The notes beneath the pieces are model-generated. The model saw only the letters and a list, made by a program, of their open reading frames with translations. It had not been told where the DNA came from and did no database searches. Made by a program: the position numbers and the translations under genes. Source: a virus. From it: DNA of 64,000 nt. Within the stretch, counting starts at the first letter, position 1. Each line of letters begins with the position of its first letter. Shown here one piece after another: positions 1-7,482 of the stretch. The stretch is from IMG/VR virus record IMGVR_UViG_3300047319_001872, positions 124,001 through 188,000 of that record. One strand, written 5' to 3'.

Positions 1-460
1 CAGTGTTCTCCCAGATGGAGAAGCCTGGTTCAGCGATGCTGTGCACACGCAGCGACATGGCGTCGATTTCCTGCACATACCACGGCCTTTTCAGGTCACG
101 ATCCGCACGCATCACTGCATCGAACTCAGCGAAGGGATCGGCCGAACCGTGCGGCAGGATCACCACGCGGAACTTCCAGCAATCCGGGTTGCTGACTGGC
201 AGCTCACGAATGGCGTACTGATACAGCGTCTTCAGGCTATCGCGCTCGCGCTCCGCCACGATTGCGTCCACCAGCGTCGGCATCGTCGGACGACCATGCG
301 AGAGGTTCCAGATCACAGCGGCCAGCATAACGCTGTGGTTCCAGGTGTGATACTTATTGCCAGCGGCGAAGAGCGCAGCCAGGGTAGCGTAGTCAAAGCG
401 CTGATTGCCTGACTTCAATGCCTGGAACTGCTCATACGCGCCATTGTCTTTCTTTTCCAC
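1..460 (-). CDS. Hypothetical protein, 3' end outside the window (partial)
   Basis: A minus-strand reading frame opens with GTG at 460, preceded by AGGTG five bases upstream, and stays open to the window edge (153 codons seen). The visible part is a soluble, mixed-charge protein containing Trp-rich stretches such as KYHTWNHSV; no family was recognised and no signal peptide or membrane segment is seen. A CCTATATNAC-like promoter motif lies about 50 bp upstream, and a terminator hairpin lies just beyond that, so this gene probably starts a new transcription unit. The start codon is well supported; function is unknown. Confidence 0.8.
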   Translation of the reverse strand, partial: MEKKDNGAYEQFQALKSGNQRFDYATLAALFAAGNKYHTWNHSVMLAAVIWNLSHGRPTMPTLVDAIVAERERDSLKTLYQYAIRELPVSNPDCWKFRVVILPHGSADPFAEFDAVMRADRDLKRPWYVQEIDAMSLRVHSIAEPGFSIWENT

Positions 461-508
461 TTTTTCACCTCGTTGTAGTAGACCTGTTTAGTTACTGCTC
501 GAGGTTGT

Positions 509-514
509 AATATA
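509..514 (-). promoter_or_regulatory. Putative phage promoter (CAATATATTAC variant)
   Basis: On the minus strand the sequence reads CAATATATTACAACC, a variant of the CCTATATNAC motif found at eight other unit starts. It lies 49 bp upstream of the GTG at 460 and just downstream of a terminator hairpin. Confidence 0.45.
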
Positions 515-535
515 TTGCCCAAACTGGTTTCATTA

Positions 536-562
536 CGGCATAAACCAGAGCACCTGCTCCGG
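536..562 (-). terminator. Terminator hairpin with TTTATGCCG tail
   Basis: Minus-strand hairpin with arms CCGGAGC/GCTCTGG followed by TTTATGCCG, the tail shared by most terminators in this window. It closes the unit that contains the genes upstream (876 onward). Confidence 0.7.
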
Positions 563-875
563 ACTACTTTCTTATCGTTTTAAGGGAAATAAAAAGCGGG
601 GCAACAGACCTCGCGTATCGGTGGAGAACGAGCTTGCTGTCTGCACCCCGTGGACAAACAAAAAAGAAGGAGGGACCCTGGTCCGGTGTTGGACAGACCA
701 GCGCTGTAGCCCCTCCCCTGAGAGAACTGGTGAAGAAAAAAGTGAAGGCCAAGCGGCAGACAGGAGGAGGTGAGCCTAACCGCCCGGCCTTCGAGAGGAG
801 ACCTCTACAATTGCACAAACGAGGAACAGTCTACTACAGCACTACAGCCGCATGCAAAAGACAGCAGCCCGAAAG
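563..875. other. Non-coding stretch with a nested stem-loop
   Basis: About 310 bp without a convincing gene; the open frame at 564-818 (minus) has low-complexity composition and no ribosome site. It contains a nested stem-loop: GGAGGG at 669-674 pairs with CCCTCC at 711-716, and inside it CTGGTC (678-683) pairs with GACCAG (696-701). The stretch lies between the stop of the gene at 876 and the terminator at 536-562, so it would be a 3' untranslated region or a small RNA of the minus-strand unit. Confidence 0.4.
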
Positions 876-1244
876 TTAATCGTTAACCTGCCAGTGTTTG
901 GCCGCAGCAATCACCTTCGCGGCGCGTTCTTCGACAGGCAGCTCGAGAAGACGGCGATGCGCAGCAATGTCCGCTTCGGTGTAGGGTACAATCGTTGCTT
1001 TACCATTACCCCACACGGCGCGACCGGGTGCATCCTGGCGCGCTTTGAACCAACGACCCGCGAGCACTTCGACCGGCGAGAGTTCATTGAGCTCATCGCA
1101 CGAAGTGACCAAGAACGCATTCGATCCTTCCACGCGTTTTTCATGCTGGTTCAGCGTCTCGAGCAACACCTCGGGGGACTGCTCAGCCGCTAAGGTTCCG
1201 TCTTGAAAAACCGAATGCATGAAAAGACCCATTGCCACACTCAT
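876..1244 (-). CDS. Hypothetical protein, paralogue of the gene at 57147-57482
   Basis: A 122-residue protein starting at ATG 1244 behind AAGGAGG. Family unknown, but it aligns by eye with the protein at the other end of the window (57147-57482): both have FQDG followed by E-x-S-x-E-x-LL near the N-terminus, an LS-x-x-E-(V/I)-L-x-G-(R/K) segment in the middle and a V-(I/M)-x-x-A-(K/R)-HW motif near the C-terminus. No membrane segments or known catalytic motifs are visible. It is followed in the same unit only by the non-coding stretch and a terminator. Confidence 0.85.
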   Translation of the reverse strand: MSVAMGLFMHSVFQDGTLAAEQSPEVLLETLNQHEKRVEGSNAFLVTSCDELNELSPVEVLAGRWFKARQDAPGRAVWGNGKATIVPYTEADIAAHRRLLELPVEERAAKVIAAAKHWQVND

Positions 1245-1255
1245 TGCGTGCCTCC

Positions 1256-1588
1256 TTAGGCGAAGAATTGCACAGCCAGTAAACGAATCCGGTTAATACG
1301 CATGTTCGTGCCTGCTGCCCCCATTTTCCAGTCGGCGAGGATCTGAGGCGAGGGATGCGACTTACTGTGTTTGAGCAGACCACAGGCCAGGTACTCAATC
1401 GGAGCCAGTCCACCCAAGGTGTTCTGCGTGGAGGGCTTAGTGAGCGCTTGCCGTGCGGTGTCCGGAATACCTGGCAACGCACACAGCTCATCGAGCAGAG
1501 TATCCGGATCGCCAATATTCGCATTGGTGAGTTGCGTGAGCACTTGTGCGCTCTTACCTACAAACATCTGTTGCCAAGCCGTACCCAT
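1256..1588 (-). CDS. Hypothetical protein
   Basis: A 110-residue soluble protein with ATG at 1588 behind AAGGACACGATC. Its central segment GLAPIEYLACGLL loosely resembles the LSPVEVLAG segment of the next gene, so the two may be distant relatives. No domain recognised. The next gene starts 12 bp downstream, so the two are co-transcribed. Confidence 0.8.
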   Translation of the reverse strand: MGTAWQQMFVGKSAQVLTQLTNANIGDPDTLLDELCALPGIPDTARQALTKPSTQNTLGGLAPIEYLACGLLKHSKSHPSPQILADWKMGAAGTNMRINRIRLLAVQFFA

Positions 1589-1603
1589 GATCGTGTCCTT
1601 GAA

Positions 1604-1638
1604 AGAGAGGATGAACTACACAAGATTTCATCCTCTCT
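1604..1638 (-). terminator. Hairpin between two genes, terminator-like
   Basis: An 11-bp perfect stem (AGAGAGGATGA at 1604-1614, TCATCCTCTCT at 1628-1638) with a 13-base loop, followed on the minus strand by TTTC. It sits immediately downstream of the cyclophilin gene and upstream of the gene at 1256-1588. It lacks the TATGCCG tail of the other terminators. Confidence 0.5.
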
Positions 1639-1657
1639 CGGCGCGCGTTACTGCTGC

Positions 1658-2662
1658 TTAGACGACGTGCGTGCCTTCGACTTCCCGTGCAATACGGGCG
1701 CGCGTACGACGCTGCAGGGCTTCGATCGCGGCGTTGATGTGATCCAGTGCTTCCTGGTTTTCGTCACAGGCGAACTTGCCGTCCTGGAAACCTTGCAGGC
1801 GATGACCGCAGGCCGCGAGCACAGCTTCGAGCGTGACGCCGTTCTGACCGACCACCGGCACCACACCGTTCTGGAACAACAGGTGCAGCATCAGGCTTTG
1901 GCCAGCGTAGCCTTCTTCCAACACCGACGGATGCGTTTCCGCATTGAAGCCCGAGAAGACGTAGTAGTGATTCGCACCGCTGACTTCGTTGGCGTTATCG
2001 CCGACGGCGACGAGCAGCTGCGTGTCTGCACCTTCGACCAGATGTTGGGTAATCACGGCACCCTTCTGGCGACCGAGGGCGCGCGCCTGCGCTTCCTGTT
2101 CCAGCCGCACAGCAGTATCTTCCGGTGACTCACACGGGTCGCCCAGATGATCGCCTGCTGCATCCGTTTCGTAAGCGGCAGTGATGACGATGTCTTCGAG
2201 CGGCACGTCTTGATGAAAGCCCCTGCTGCCGGTCTTCACCTGACGGATCGCGTCGATCACTTCTTCACCGACGATCACCTTGCCGAATACAGCGTAGCCC
2301 CAGCCTTGCGGCGACAGCGACGAGTGATTCAGGAAGTCGTTGTCGTTCACGTTGATGAAGAATTGCGCGGTTGCCGAATGCGGGTCGTTCGTGCGAGCCA
2401 TCGCGATCGTGTACAGTTCGTTCTTCAAACCGTTTTGCGCTTCGTTCGCGATCGGTGCATCCGTTTCGCGTTGGGTCTTCATGTTGGCTTCAAAGCCGCC
2501 GCCTTGCACCATGAAGCCGTTGATCACGCGATGGAAGATCAGACCGTTGTAATGGCCCTTGTTCACGTAAGCGAGGAAATTCGCGACAGTCTTGGGGGCA
2601 CGCTCATCGTCGAGCTCGACGAGGAAGTTACCCTTGGTGGTTTCGAATAGAGCGTGTTTCAT
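1658..2662 (-). CDS. Cyclophilin-type peptidyl-prolyl isomerase fused to an Acb2/Tad1-like C-terminal domain
   Basis: Residues 1-163 are a complete PpiB-type cyclophilin: FHRV at 43-46 (catalytic Arg), MVQGGG at 51-56 and an [15 protein letters not shown] segment near residues 88-102. Such enzymes isomerise Xaa-Pro bonds and are normally about 165 residues long. Here about 170 more follow: a linker with a [11 protein letters not shown] segment, then FQNGVV...[17 protein letters not shown], an [16 protein letters not shown] helix and RRTRARI...VEGTH at the C-terminus. I recall this pattern from phage proteins annotated with the Acb2/Tad1 hairpin domain, a family that includes sponges of immune cyclic nucleotides. 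That match is from memory and needs a profile search. No frameshift is seen. The ribosome site is weak. Confidence 0.85.
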   Translation of the reverse strand: MKHALFETTKGNFLVELDDERAPKTVANFLAYVNKGHYNGLIFHRVINGFMVQGGGFEANMKTQRETDAPIANEAQNGLKNELYTIAMARTNDPHSATAQFFINVNDNDFLNHSSLSPQGWGYAVFGKVIVGEEVIDAIRQVKTGSRGFHQDVPLEDIVITAAYETDAAGDHLGDPCESPEDTAVRLEQEAQARALGRQKGAVITQHLVEGADTQLLVAVGDNANEVSGANHYYVFSGFNAETHPSVLEEGYAGQSLMLHLLFQNGVVPVVGQNGVTLEAVLAACGHRLQGFQDGKFACDENQEALDHINAAIEALQRRTRARIAREVEGTHVV

Positions 2663-2706
2663 GGCGTGGTGATATGATTGTAAGAGTAGCGTGTGGCCGA
2701 GAGGTC

Positions 2707-3468
2707 TTAAACCGGATGGTATTCGGGTGAAGCCCGATACCGCGCAGCGAGCGTGTCTGCTGCAACAGCTTGCAGGTTTTCCTGCGAGACATACTGCGGC
2801 GCTCTGAGCGCGTTCAAGCGATCGATGTCCAGATCGTAGCCAACGAGCATCACGTCGGTGAGTACAATCTGAACGAGGTCGTCCCGAATCTTCTTGCGAA
2901 TGTCGTCATCGGCCAGCGCAGGCGTATCGGGAAACTGGAATCCCCCCTCGCCGATTTGCGACGCGTAGAAACACGTGTCACCCAGGTGCAGATTCACCCG
3001 ACCGGCGACTTGCGCTTCAACCGTGATAACAATGCCCGCGGCTGTGAACGGATCGATCACGTTCAAAATCTTGCCGTTGACGTCACGCGTGTAGCGATCC
3101 AGGCGAACCGAAAGTCGGTGATCTTTCAGCTCGATCGTACGGTACGAGCCAGTAGGTCCGGGACTCAACGGCACATTGATCGGTGCACAGACGTACTGCT
3201 CGCCGATCTGTAGATAGACGTTTTCCAGCAATGCCTTGTGACCGATGTGATCCGTCATGTCGAGAAGCGCTGTCTCGAGTAGCGCTTTGGTTTCTCCCAA
3301 TGCCAGCACTGAGAACGCCGCCCCAAAGCGATACGGTGCCGTGAGGACCGCCTCGTCGTCGATCGTCGCACTGCGTTGCAGATCTGCCACAATGTAACTG
3401 GCGGCTTCCGGTCGCACGATAGGAACAATCCGTGCCCCGCGGAACCGTTTGAATTGTTGTGCTTCCAC
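2707..3468 (-). CDS. Hypothetical protein
   Basis: A 253-residue protein. The GTG at 3468 is chosen because AAGGACGG lies just upstream; the frame stays open to 3609 but without a better ribosome site. The protein looks globular and beta-rich with acidic helices near the C-terminus; no family, signal peptide or membrane segment was recognised. It follows 500 bp of hairpin-rich non-coding DNA, which could be its leader. Confidence 0.75.
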   Translation of the reverse strand: MEAQQFKRFRGARIVPIVRPEAASYIVADLQRSATIDDEAVLTAPYRFGAAFSVLALGETKALLETALLDMTDHIGHKALLENVYLQIGEQYVCAPINVPLSPGPTGSYRTIELKDHRLSVRLDRYTRDVNGKILNVIDPFTAAGIVITVEAQVAGRVNLHLGDTCFYASQIGEGGFQFPDTPALADDDIRKKIRDDLVQIVLTDVMLVGYDLDIDRLNALRAPQYVSQENLQAVAADTLAARYRASPEYHPV

Positions 3469-3968
3469 TTTCCGTCCTTTTCTTTTAAGTTTGTTGACGC
3501 ACTCCACAGATTGCTCTTTGATACTTCTCTGTCTTACCGTCCTTCTTTCGATTAAAGCGGTAGTCCTCAACAGGGTCGTCGACACGTGAGGGCGTGTCGT
3601 TTGGACCAAAGAACTTTCTGCAGGCTGCGTCCCTTACTTAGTCATCGACTTATCGTTGGCTTGCGAGTCCAACCTTACGTCACCTTTTCGTTTCAGGGTA
3701 CAACTTGCCTTGACTCCGGTAGCACCGTAAGTCTTAGCCGGACGATTTGAGTCAGCGTATCAACTTGGCGGTATCTCGCTGGTGTGTACATACCCGACGG
3801 GCAGCACACCTCCTAAAAGGATCGTGAACCTTTTGCTCTTAGGGGAGCGAGAACTCCCCTTTCGCGGGCGTTACACCCACGAATTACCAATCGTCCCTTG
3901 AGAAGGGTGTCTTAACAGATGGACGATTGATAACCGTTGCCGACTTGCACGGCTCATCAGAGAGCTTA
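3469..3968. other. Hairpin-rich non-coding region, candidate structured RNA
   Basis: 500 bp with no supported gene but many inverted repeats. Examples: CGACACG/CGTGTCG around a 6-base loop near 3580-3600; GTTGG..CCAAC around 3655-3675; GGTGTG/CACACC around 3780-3812; AAAAGG/CCTTTT around 3817-3835; GGGGAG/CTCCCC around 3842-3860; and CAATCGTCC/GGACGATTG (about 3890-3931) enclosing a smaller CCCTTGAGAAGGG hairpin. The density of stems suggests a folded RNA rather than spacer. No tRNA, group I intron core or known riboswitch was recognised. Strand unknown; both flanking genes are on the minus strand. Confidence 0.5.
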
Positions 3969-4274
3969 CTACGCAACCCGGAAAATGGGGTTGTCTGCCT
4001 CACGCATGCGCTTCAAGAAGTCGCGATGTCCATGGCGCTTGAGTTGACCTTCCAAGAGGTCGGCCGCTTCAAAGCACTCGATCATCTTGTTTTCAATGAC
4101 CACCGCCACAGAGCCCTTACACTTCTCATCGGACTCCAACGACGTGCGCAGCTGATACGCTTCAGAGCGCGTCGTTTCAATCGCAATCCACAGTGCTTCT
4201 GAATAAGCACGTGAATATTCGATCGGTTTAAAGTTGTTGTCGTTCACGATTATCCCGTTTGATCTGAACAGCAT
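3969..4274 (-). CDS. Hypothetical protein
   Basis: A 101-residue soluble protein; ATG at 4274 is chosen because GGAAAGAG precedes it, over the upstream ATG at 4298. Contains a mixed-charge helical C-terminal half (residues 50-95). No recognised domain. It is the first gene after the terminator at 4350-4380. Confidence 0.8.
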   Translation of the reverse strand: MLFRSNGIIVNDNNFKPIEYSRAYSEALWIAIETTRSEAYQLRTSLESDEKCKGSVAVVIENKMIECFEAADLLEGQLKRHGHRDFLKRMREADNPIFRVA

Positions 4275-4349
4275 GTCTCTTTCCAGATTATGCCGCACCT
4301 CAGTAAGTTTTCCTATTCTGTTGTTTCCTTTAATAAATCCCTGTTATTA

Positions 4350-4380
4350 CGGCATAAAGGCAGGACCGAAGCCCCGCCTT
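4350..4380 (-). terminator. Terminator hairpin with TTTATGCCG tail
   Basis: Minus-strand stem GGCGGGGC/GTCCTGCC capped by TTCG, then TTTATGCCG. Ends the unit containing 4393-4752. Confidence 0.85.
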
Positions 4381-4392
4381 TATTAGACGCGC

Positions 4393-4752
4393 TTAGGCGC
4401 CTGCTTGTGCTTCGCCACCTTCGGACGACGGCGTGCCGTTGGCAGCGTGCGTCGTGCCGTCGGCCGGAACCGCGTAGCCGACTGCCGTCACGAACGGACC
4501 CGTGGCCGGGGGTGCTTCGCCTGCATCGACGAAGGGAACGTTGTTCGTCGAAAACGCGCCCGACGGGGTTTGCTTCGCTTGTGCCGGATTCTCGATCGCG
4601 ACATTCACGCGCGAGCCACCGGTCAGGACCTTGACGATCGTGCAAGGCAACGGATCGATGTTGGTGACGGTAGCACCCGTGCCGTCCAGACCCAGTGCGG
4701 GCGACGTGAATTGCGGGAAGTACTGAGCGGCGGTGTTATTTGCTGCAGGCAT
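4393..4752 (-). CDS. Small Ala/Gly/Pro-rich protein, paralogue of the next gene upstream
   Basis: 119 residues, ATG at 4752 behind GGAGTCATCG. Rich in Ala, Gly, Pro, Thr and Asn with few charges, as in virion decoration or fibre-like proteins. It shares a pattern with the protein at 4810-5271: T-I-x-x-(V/L) followed by V-N-(V/L), a Pro-x-x segment, then NVP(F/Y) and a Gly-Tyr near the end of the shared part. Function unknown; a structural role is only a guess from composition. Confidence 0.8.
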   Translation of the reverse strand: MPAANNTAAQYFPQFTSPALGLDGTGATVTNIDPLPCTIVKVLTGGSRVNVAIENPAQAKQTPSGAFSTNNVPFVDAGEAPPATGPFVTAVGYAVPADGTTHAANGTPSSEGGEAQAGA

Positions 4753-4809
4753 CGATGACTCCAGTTAAGAAAGGGAAAAGGCTACTGCATGTGTGCCGAA
4801 CCGAAAAGC

Positions 4810-5271
4810 TTAGTTCGGATCTTGCGCGACCGGGGTTTCCGGAGCCTCGACGGGCGTACCCGTCTCGTCGGCCATGATCTTGACCGGCGTGTAAGGCTGC
4901 GCGCTGTCTTCCGGGTTGGCCGGGGGATTGATCGGCGAGAGCGGCATGTTCCAGCCCGCTTTCTGATACGGCACCGTCTTGGGCGGCGGGAAGGCCGGAG
5001 CGTCGTTCGGGTCCACACAATAACCACCCACACCAGGGATGATGTTCGTGTAGGGGCGTGCCGCGTATTCGCTATCGAAGTACGGCACGTTCTTCAGCAT
5101 GTACTGGCGACCCGTGGGACCCGTGACCGTGAGGTTCACTTTGAGCGTCGGACCCACATAACGAATGGTGGCGTTCAGCGGCGTGATCGCTTCGATCGCA
5201 TTCAGGTCAGCCAGCTGGCCGCCGCGTTCCGGATAGAACTGGACCGCTTGGCCGATTGTCGGTGCACCCAT
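4810..5271 (-). CDS. Hypothetical protein, Pro-rich C-terminus
   Basis: 153 residues. Its ATG overlaps the stop of the 33-codon gene upstream (TGATG), with GGGGGATC as ribosome site, so the two are translationally coupled. The first 90 residues look beta-rich with LKVNLTV and KNVPYFD segments shared with 4393-4752; the last 60 are rich in Pro, Glu and Asp and probably disordered. No known family. Confidence 0.85.
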   Translation of the reverse strand: MGAPTIGQAVQFYPERGGQLADLNAIEAITPLNATIRYVGPTLKVNLTVTGPTGRQYMLKNVPYFDSEYAARPYTNIIPGVGGYCVDPNDAPAFPPPKTVPYQKAGWNMPLSPINPPANPEDSAQPYTPVKIMADETGTPVEAPETPVAQDPN

Positions 5272-5372
5272 CAGATCCCCCAGAGCAGAAACGGGTTGAA
5301 CAACGCCATCGATTGGAGCATGGCGCGCTGTGTGACGCCATTCATCAGCATGGCGTACGTCATGAAAGACAT
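5271..5372 (-). CDS. Micro-protein, 33 residues, hydrophobic
   Basis: ATG at 5372 behind AAGGAATCTGAC; stop TGA overlaps the next start as TGATG. The peptide is Met-rich and hydrophobic (begins MSFMTYAMLMNG, ends FNPFLLWGI), with one possible membrane segment. The strong ribosome site and start/stop overlap support it as a real gene although it is very short. Function unknown. Confidence 0.7.
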   Translation of the reverse strand: MSFMTYAMLMNGVTQRAMLQSMALFNPFLLWGI

Positions 5373-5384
5373 GTCAGATTCCTT

Positions 5385-5729
5385 TTATTGACCACCGCGG
5401 AACTCAGGCGGCGGCATCGGGATTTCGGAGTTTTGCTTCAGCTTCACGCCCCAGGCCGCAGCGAGTGCTTGGCCCGAGATCGCTACGCAGCCACCCGAGA
5501 AGGCGAGACTGTTAAACGAGTGATTCTTCAGCGTGTCGTAGATTGTGAGTGCGATGAAGACAAAGCCGCACAGCAGCACAAATCCGTAACCAATCAGACG
5601 GGCCGGGTCATAGTCACCGTTCCAGTTCTGGAACATGTCGCCGAAAGTCTTGGCGATCAAGGCGCGCGTTTCTTTCATCGTGAGCTTGTCACGCAGCCAT
5701 TTCAAGAAGGCCAGGAATTTGGCGCTCAT
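5385..5729 (-). CDS. Small two-helix membrane protein, holin-like topology
   Basis: 114 residues, ATG at 5729 behind AAAGGAAACTAAC. A basic amphipathic N-terminus (1-40) is followed by membrane segments around 45-67 and 74-93, then a short Pro-rich tail. Size and topology fit a phage holin or an unrelated small inner-membrane protein; I cannot separate these. It opens the run of membrane proteins that continues to 10466. Confidence 0.85.
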   Translation of the reverse strand: MSAKFLAFLKWLRDKLTMKETRALIAKTFGDMFQNWNGDYDPARLIGYGFVLLCGFVFIALTIYDTLKNHSFNSLAFSGGCVAISGQALAAAWGVKLKQNSEIPMPPPEFRGGQ

Positions 5730-5740
5730 GTTAGTTTCCT

Positions 5741-6130
5741 TTATTGATCGTCCGGCGGAAAGTCCTCTAGCGGAATCGTGACTCCTGCCAGCTTATGGGT
5801 CGAATCACCACAGTACACCAGATAGCCGCCTGTGATGAAGTAGTGGCACACCACATCCACTATTTGCTCATAATGATCGGGCTTTCGCGTGGGCAAATCG
5901 AGTCGCTCGTCAAAGCGTCGCGTATAGCGCAGCAGCAGCGACGGATGGCAGGTAAGTTGTTCGTTGAATTGACCATTCCACGTCCAGACAGGATGTGGGT
6001 GGGCTTGAAGCTGCTGTGCAACATAAACCACATGGTTCATATCGCACGCAGGACAGTAGTGAACAATTCCGATTCGATGATTCGGATCTTTCGAATCGAC
6101 CAGCCAGCGCAACTTCTTCGAGTCAGTCAT
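5741..6130 (-). CDS. DUF6527-like putative zinc-binding protein
   Basis: 129 residues. ATG at 6130 follows GGAGGATC and is preferred over the start at 6157. The order of motifs matches a small phage family (DUF6527 type): a CPAC zinc knuckle near residue 27, WTWNG about 25 residues later, a C-H-P-S-L-L segment, a CHYFITGG motif and a C-terminal GDSTHKLAG. Function of the family is unknown; the Cys/His pattern suggests a bound metal. Confidence 0.8.
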   Translation of the reverse strand: MTDSKKLRWLVDSKDPNHRIGIVHYCPACDMNHVVYVAQQLQAHPHPVWTWNGQFNEQLTCHPSLLLRYTRRFDERLDLPTRKPDHYEQIVDVVCHYFITGGYLVYCGDSTHKLAGVTIPLEDFPPDDQ

Positions 6131-6192
6131 GATCCTCCGTCCATACTGCGACGCCATAAAGCCAAAAAAAAAAAGATGGGGTAAGAGGAGGC

Positions 6193-6220
6193 GAGTCAGA
6201 CACCCGAAGGCATCTGACTC
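6193..6220 (-). terminator. Hairpin with CTTCGG cap
   Basis: GAGTCAGA (6193-6200) pairs with TCTGACTC (6213-6220). It lies just downstream of the gene at 6233-6589. No T-run follows directly; a poly-T appears only about 20 bases later on the minus strand. Confidence 0.5.
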
Positions 6221-6232
6221 ACAGAATGAAGC

Positions 6233-6589
6233 TCACGCTGGCATGCAGCAAAGCTCCTGGCCTAAGAGGATGTGATTAAAGCGCTGGGCGACTGTGTCTT
6301 GGGCGGCATACAGCCACTGGATGCACTGCAAGCACATGTAGGCGAGTACCGCTAGAGCTGTGATCGGCAAGCCCACGAACCAGGCACCAAAGGCCAAGAA
6401 GGTGTAGACGAGCACGGCAATCACCATCTCCGTGCCGGGGATGAGATTCGCCGAGAGGAACGACTTTTGCAGCCAGAGCGTCAGCTTGCTTTGGGGGTCT
6501 TGAATCGTGAGAGAGACGAACGCCCTCACGACCCAGAACGCGACCAGCGCAACGAAGACGACCAGACCGATTGCGTATGCGATGGCCAT
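6233..6589 (-). CDS. Three-helix small membrane protein
   Basis: 118 residues with hydrophobic segments at about 3-23, 53-72 and 74-92 and a short amphipathic C-terminus containing two adjacent Cys. Starts at ATG 6589, 9 bp after the stop of the gene upstream; ribosome site weak, so coupling is likely. No family recognised. Confidence 0.8.
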   Translation of the reverse strand: MAIAYAIGLVVFVALVAFWVVRAFVSLTIQDPQSKLTLWLQKSFLSANLIPGTEMVIAVLVYTFLAFGAWFVGLPITALAVLAYMCLQCIQWLYAAQDTVAQRFNHILLGQELCCMPA

Positions 6590-6597
6590 GATAAAAT

Positions 6598-6951
6598 TTA
6601 GTGAACAGTGGGGGATTGGGGGCGAGCGGCTTGCGACACAGGCGCATTCGCGTCGGCCAGGATCGCCTTCAGGTCTTTGTCAATATCCTTAATCACGGCT
6701 TGCATCATGAGGTCCAGAAAACCCATGCCGAGATCTAACGTCGCATTGATTGTCTTCTCAGCGAAGATGCGGTCTTGAGCCGTTGAGTCGTACTCGCAGG
6801 TGCCATGCACGAGCGACAGTTCACGACGATTCGCTTCGGCCTTCTTTTCGTTGGCGTAGGCCACGTTCAGGTAGATCACGTAGGCGAACATGCCCACAAG
6901 CAGCGCGCTCGGAATGATGGCGGAAAGGTTTGGGTGAATGAAGTTCAGCAT
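6598..6951 (-). CDS. Single-helix membrane protein with long charged tail
   Basis: 117 residues, ATG at 6951 behind CCAGGAGTC. One membrane segment at about 10-30, then a polar helical region with one Cys at about residue 52, ending in a Pro/Ala-rich tail. Function unknown; belongs to the membrane-protein block. Confidence 0.85.
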   Translation of the reverse strand: MLNFIHPNLSAIIPSALLVGMFAYVIYLNVAYANEKKAEANRRELSLVHGTCEYDSTAQDRIFAEKTINATLDLGMGFLDLMMQAVIKDIDKDLKAILADANAPVSQAARPQSPTVH

Positions 6952-6990
6952 GGTAAGACTCCTGGAAAAGATTGATCAACTCATGGAAGA

Positions 6991-7016
6991 CGCAGAGGAG
7001 CCCGAACTCCCCTGCG
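6991..7016 (-). terminator. Terminator-like hairpin
   Basis: GCAGAGGAG/CTCCCCTGC stem with one mismatch around CCCGAA; on the minus strand the loop is TTCGGG, as in other terminators here. No clear T-run follows. Confidence 0.45.
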
Positions 7017-7048
7017 GGTACTACAGTGCTACAGTGCTACAGCAACCC

Positions 7049-7258
7049 TTAGGCTGCAGCGGCTTGGGCGCCATTGGCGGCGTCCTTGCCTGCGCCGTTG
7101 ACCGGCGACATCATCGAGTCGATGGTCTTCGCTGCCTTCTTCGCCGCGCTACGGCGACGCAGGGCCTGGATGCCCTTGTAGCCGCCGAAGCCGACACCGG
7201 CGCCGCCGATAACACCACCAGCGATGATTGCGATCTTGATTGCGAGTGCTTGATTCAT
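7049..7258 (-). CDS. Small Gly-rich membrane protein
   Basis: 69 residues, ATG at 7258 behind AGGAGC. A glycine-zipper-like segment (GGVIGGAGVGFGGYKG, about residues 14-29) is followed by a basic patch (RRRSAAKKAAK) and an Ala-rich tail. Such a layout could insert in membranes or bind other helices. Function unknown. Confidence 0.8.
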   Translation of the reverse strand: MNQALAIKIAIIAGGVIGGAGVGFGGYKGIQALRRRSAAKKAAKTIDSMMSPVNGAGKDAANGAQAAAA

Positions 7259-7330
7259 GGTAAAGCTCCTATAACGGTTTAAAGTAACTACCTGTTGTAC
7301 TACGGGGGTGCACGCTCTTAAGCGACGTGC

Positions 7331-7417
7331 TTACTGTCGCCGAGTCATCAGCGAAAACCAGACCAGCAAAGTCAGAACCACGAAGACGGTCCACTTGCCA
7401 CTACGTTTCTTGGCCAT
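7331..7417 (-). CDS. Micro-protein, 28 residues, single membrane helix
   Basis: ATG at 7417 begins two bases before the stop of the 17-codon gene upstream is cleared (stop TAA at 7422-7420, ATG at 7417). The peptide has a basic N-terminus (MAKKRSGK), a hydrophobic core (VFVVLTLLVWFSL) and a basic end (TRRQ), typical of a tiny inner-membrane protein. No independent ribosome site is clear, so coupled translation is likely. Confidence 0.55.
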   Translation of the reverse strand: MAKKRSGKWTVFVVLTLLVWFSLMTRRQ

Positions 7418-7419
7418 GA

Positions 7420-7473
7420 TTACATCACAATCAAGATGTAGATAAGCGCCGCCAGAAAGAGGATCTTGCGCAT
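7420..7473 (-). CDS. Micro-protein, 17 residues, hydrophobic
   Basis: MRKILFLAALIYILIVM, with AAGGAG five bases before the ATG at 7473 and the next micro-gene starting two bases after its stop. The good ribosome site and position inside a run of membrane-protein genes argue that it is translated; it could also be a leader peptide for the next gene. Confidence 0.5.
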   Translation of the reverse strand: MRKILFLAALIYILIVM

Positions 7474-7482
7474 CACAACTCC

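Noticed and set aside
564-818. 84-codon minus-strand frame
   Set aside because: Low-complexity composition, no ribosome site and the frame crosses the hairpin region ahead of a terminator.
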